NCBI GenBank assembly: GCA_016720745.1
Contig: JADKKA010000009.1
Coordinates: 1 to 17,818, forward strand
From: Chitinophagaceae bacterium
Lineage (GTDB): Bacteria; Bacteroidota; Bacteroidia; Chitinophagales; Chitinophagaceae
Length of the DNA: 17,818 nucleotides
Reading direction: 5' to 3'
Below, one piece after another: positions 17,315-17,818 of the stretch. Both the position numbers and the translations under genes were made by a program. The notes under the pieces were generated by a model that saw only the letters and a list, made by a program, of their open reading frames with translations, made no database searches and was not told the DNA's origin. Position 1 is the first letter of the stretch; each line of letters opens with the position of its first letter.

Positions 17315-17818
17315 ATGCCCCTCGACCTCGCCGAAATAAAACCCTTTCTGCCCGATTTTAGCCATAACTCCTCCAAGTAATTTGCCGCCGATGGCAATCT
17401 GATGGATGTACCGGCAGGTATGGAAATATTAAAGGAAGGGCAATATGTGCGCATGATCCCCATCGTTGCAGGGATTGGTGAAAGTCTTTACCATAGTAGA
17501 AGAAAAGAGTTACTGCTTTATTATATCGGCTCCACACAGAGTTGCATCATGTCATTCTCGGCCGGTCTTAGCCAGTCTCCCAGCCGGATCTACGCCATCA
17601 GTGAAGAACCTTCGTTGTTATTACTCTTACCCTCAGACAAAATCAATAAATGGATCCGGGAATTTCCGGCACTGAACGATCTTTTCTTTCCGGCACAATC
17701 TCCGTTACACAGAAATGCTGGATACCATCAACTCCCTGCTCTTTGGCCGGATGGACCAGCGCCTTTACCAGGACCTGCAGGAAAAGCAGGATGAAGGAGA
17801 AAAGTACTGGACCTCAGG
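17315..17818 (+). CDS. Crp/Fnr family transcriptional regulator, N-terminal sensor domain (cut by window edge, frameshifted)
   Basis: Cyclic-nucleotide-binding-like domain of a Crp/Fnr regulator. The C-terminal HTH would lie beyond the right edge. Recognisable pieces in order: MDVPAGMEILKEGQYV (from 17402), then in another frame QGLVKVFTIVEEK (17469-17507), back to ELLLYYIGSTQSCIMSFSAG, SPSRIYAISEE and INKWIREFPALNDLFF. After a further shift comes NLRYTEMLDTINSLLFGRMD and on to the edge. Changes needed: a surplus base (or two missing) near 17465-17467, one missing G near 17507 and one surplus C at 17690-17691. An in-frame TAA at 17378-17380 must also be an error, or the start lies after it, at 17402. 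The ATG at 17315 is the likely true start (MPLDLAEIKPFLPDF). It may respond to a small molecule or redox signal; the ligand is not predictable. Confidence 0.8.

Noticed and set aside
552..17818. Real pseudogene decay or programmed frameshifting as the explanation of the broken genes
   Set aside because: Shifts of both signs in different genes, all in short homopolymers, with conserved residues kept on both sides and a self-compensating pair, fit sequence error better. No slippery heptamer plus downstream structure was apparent at the sites.
1..17818. CRISPR arrays, tRNA/rRNA genes, transposase genes or phage modules
   Set aside because: No regularly spaced direct repeats, no tRNA-like cloverleaf with acceptor end, and no recombinase or transposase motifs were found on reading both strands.

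Overview
The window looks like chromosome from a Bacteroidota bacterium, most likely Chitinophagaceae-like. This is inferred from four things: a type IX secretion C-terminal sorting domain, futalosine-pathway menaquinone synthesis (mqnC), a fused alpha/beta 2-oxoacid dehydrogenase E1, a DUF5916 outer-membrane protein, and several TAnnTTTG-type promoter elements. It is gene-dense. I found no tRNA, rRNA, CRISPR array or transposase.

Layout, left to right. The 5' part of mqnC (minus strand) runs off the left edge. A secreted aspartyl protease with a PDZ domain follows, then a tandem pair of M16 zinc peptidase subunits (catalytic, then non-catalytic). Convergent to these is a T9SS-sorted adhesin-like protein. 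Next come the E1 alpha/beta fusion, an unrecognised minus-strand coding remnant, a secreted protein with a Gly/Asn-rich linker and fibronectin-III-like modules, and a small LuxR-type HTH reading frame on the minus strand. A palindrome separates that frame from a DUF5916 outer-membrane protein. Then come an S9 prolyl-oligopeptidase-family peptidase and a DUF418 membrane protein. On the minus strand follow a one-helix hypothetical protein and an N-acyl-D-amino-acid deacylase. A 99-bp nested inverted repeat lies next, and a Crp/Fnr-family regulator runs off the right edge. Peptide and protein turnover is the recurring theme: aspartic, M16 x2 and S9 peptidases plus the D-aminoacylase.

The most striking property is technical. 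At least eight genes are interrupted by one-base shifts, nearly all placeable in short homopolymer runs. Restoring a single base in each case rejoins well-conserved protein families. Shifts are sparse on the left and frequent after about 13.8 kb, and one gene carries a self-compensating pair. This points to sequence error (low coverage or an error-prone read type) more than to gene decay, so frameshifted genes are annotated here as single genes over their full span.

I see no clearly new multi-gene system. The less-explained items are the nested inverted repeat at 17201-17299, the palindrome at 9373-9407 between the LuxR-type HTH frame and the DUF5916 gene, the GAAA-capped hairpin ahead of the M16 pair, and two promoter elements that abut start codons.
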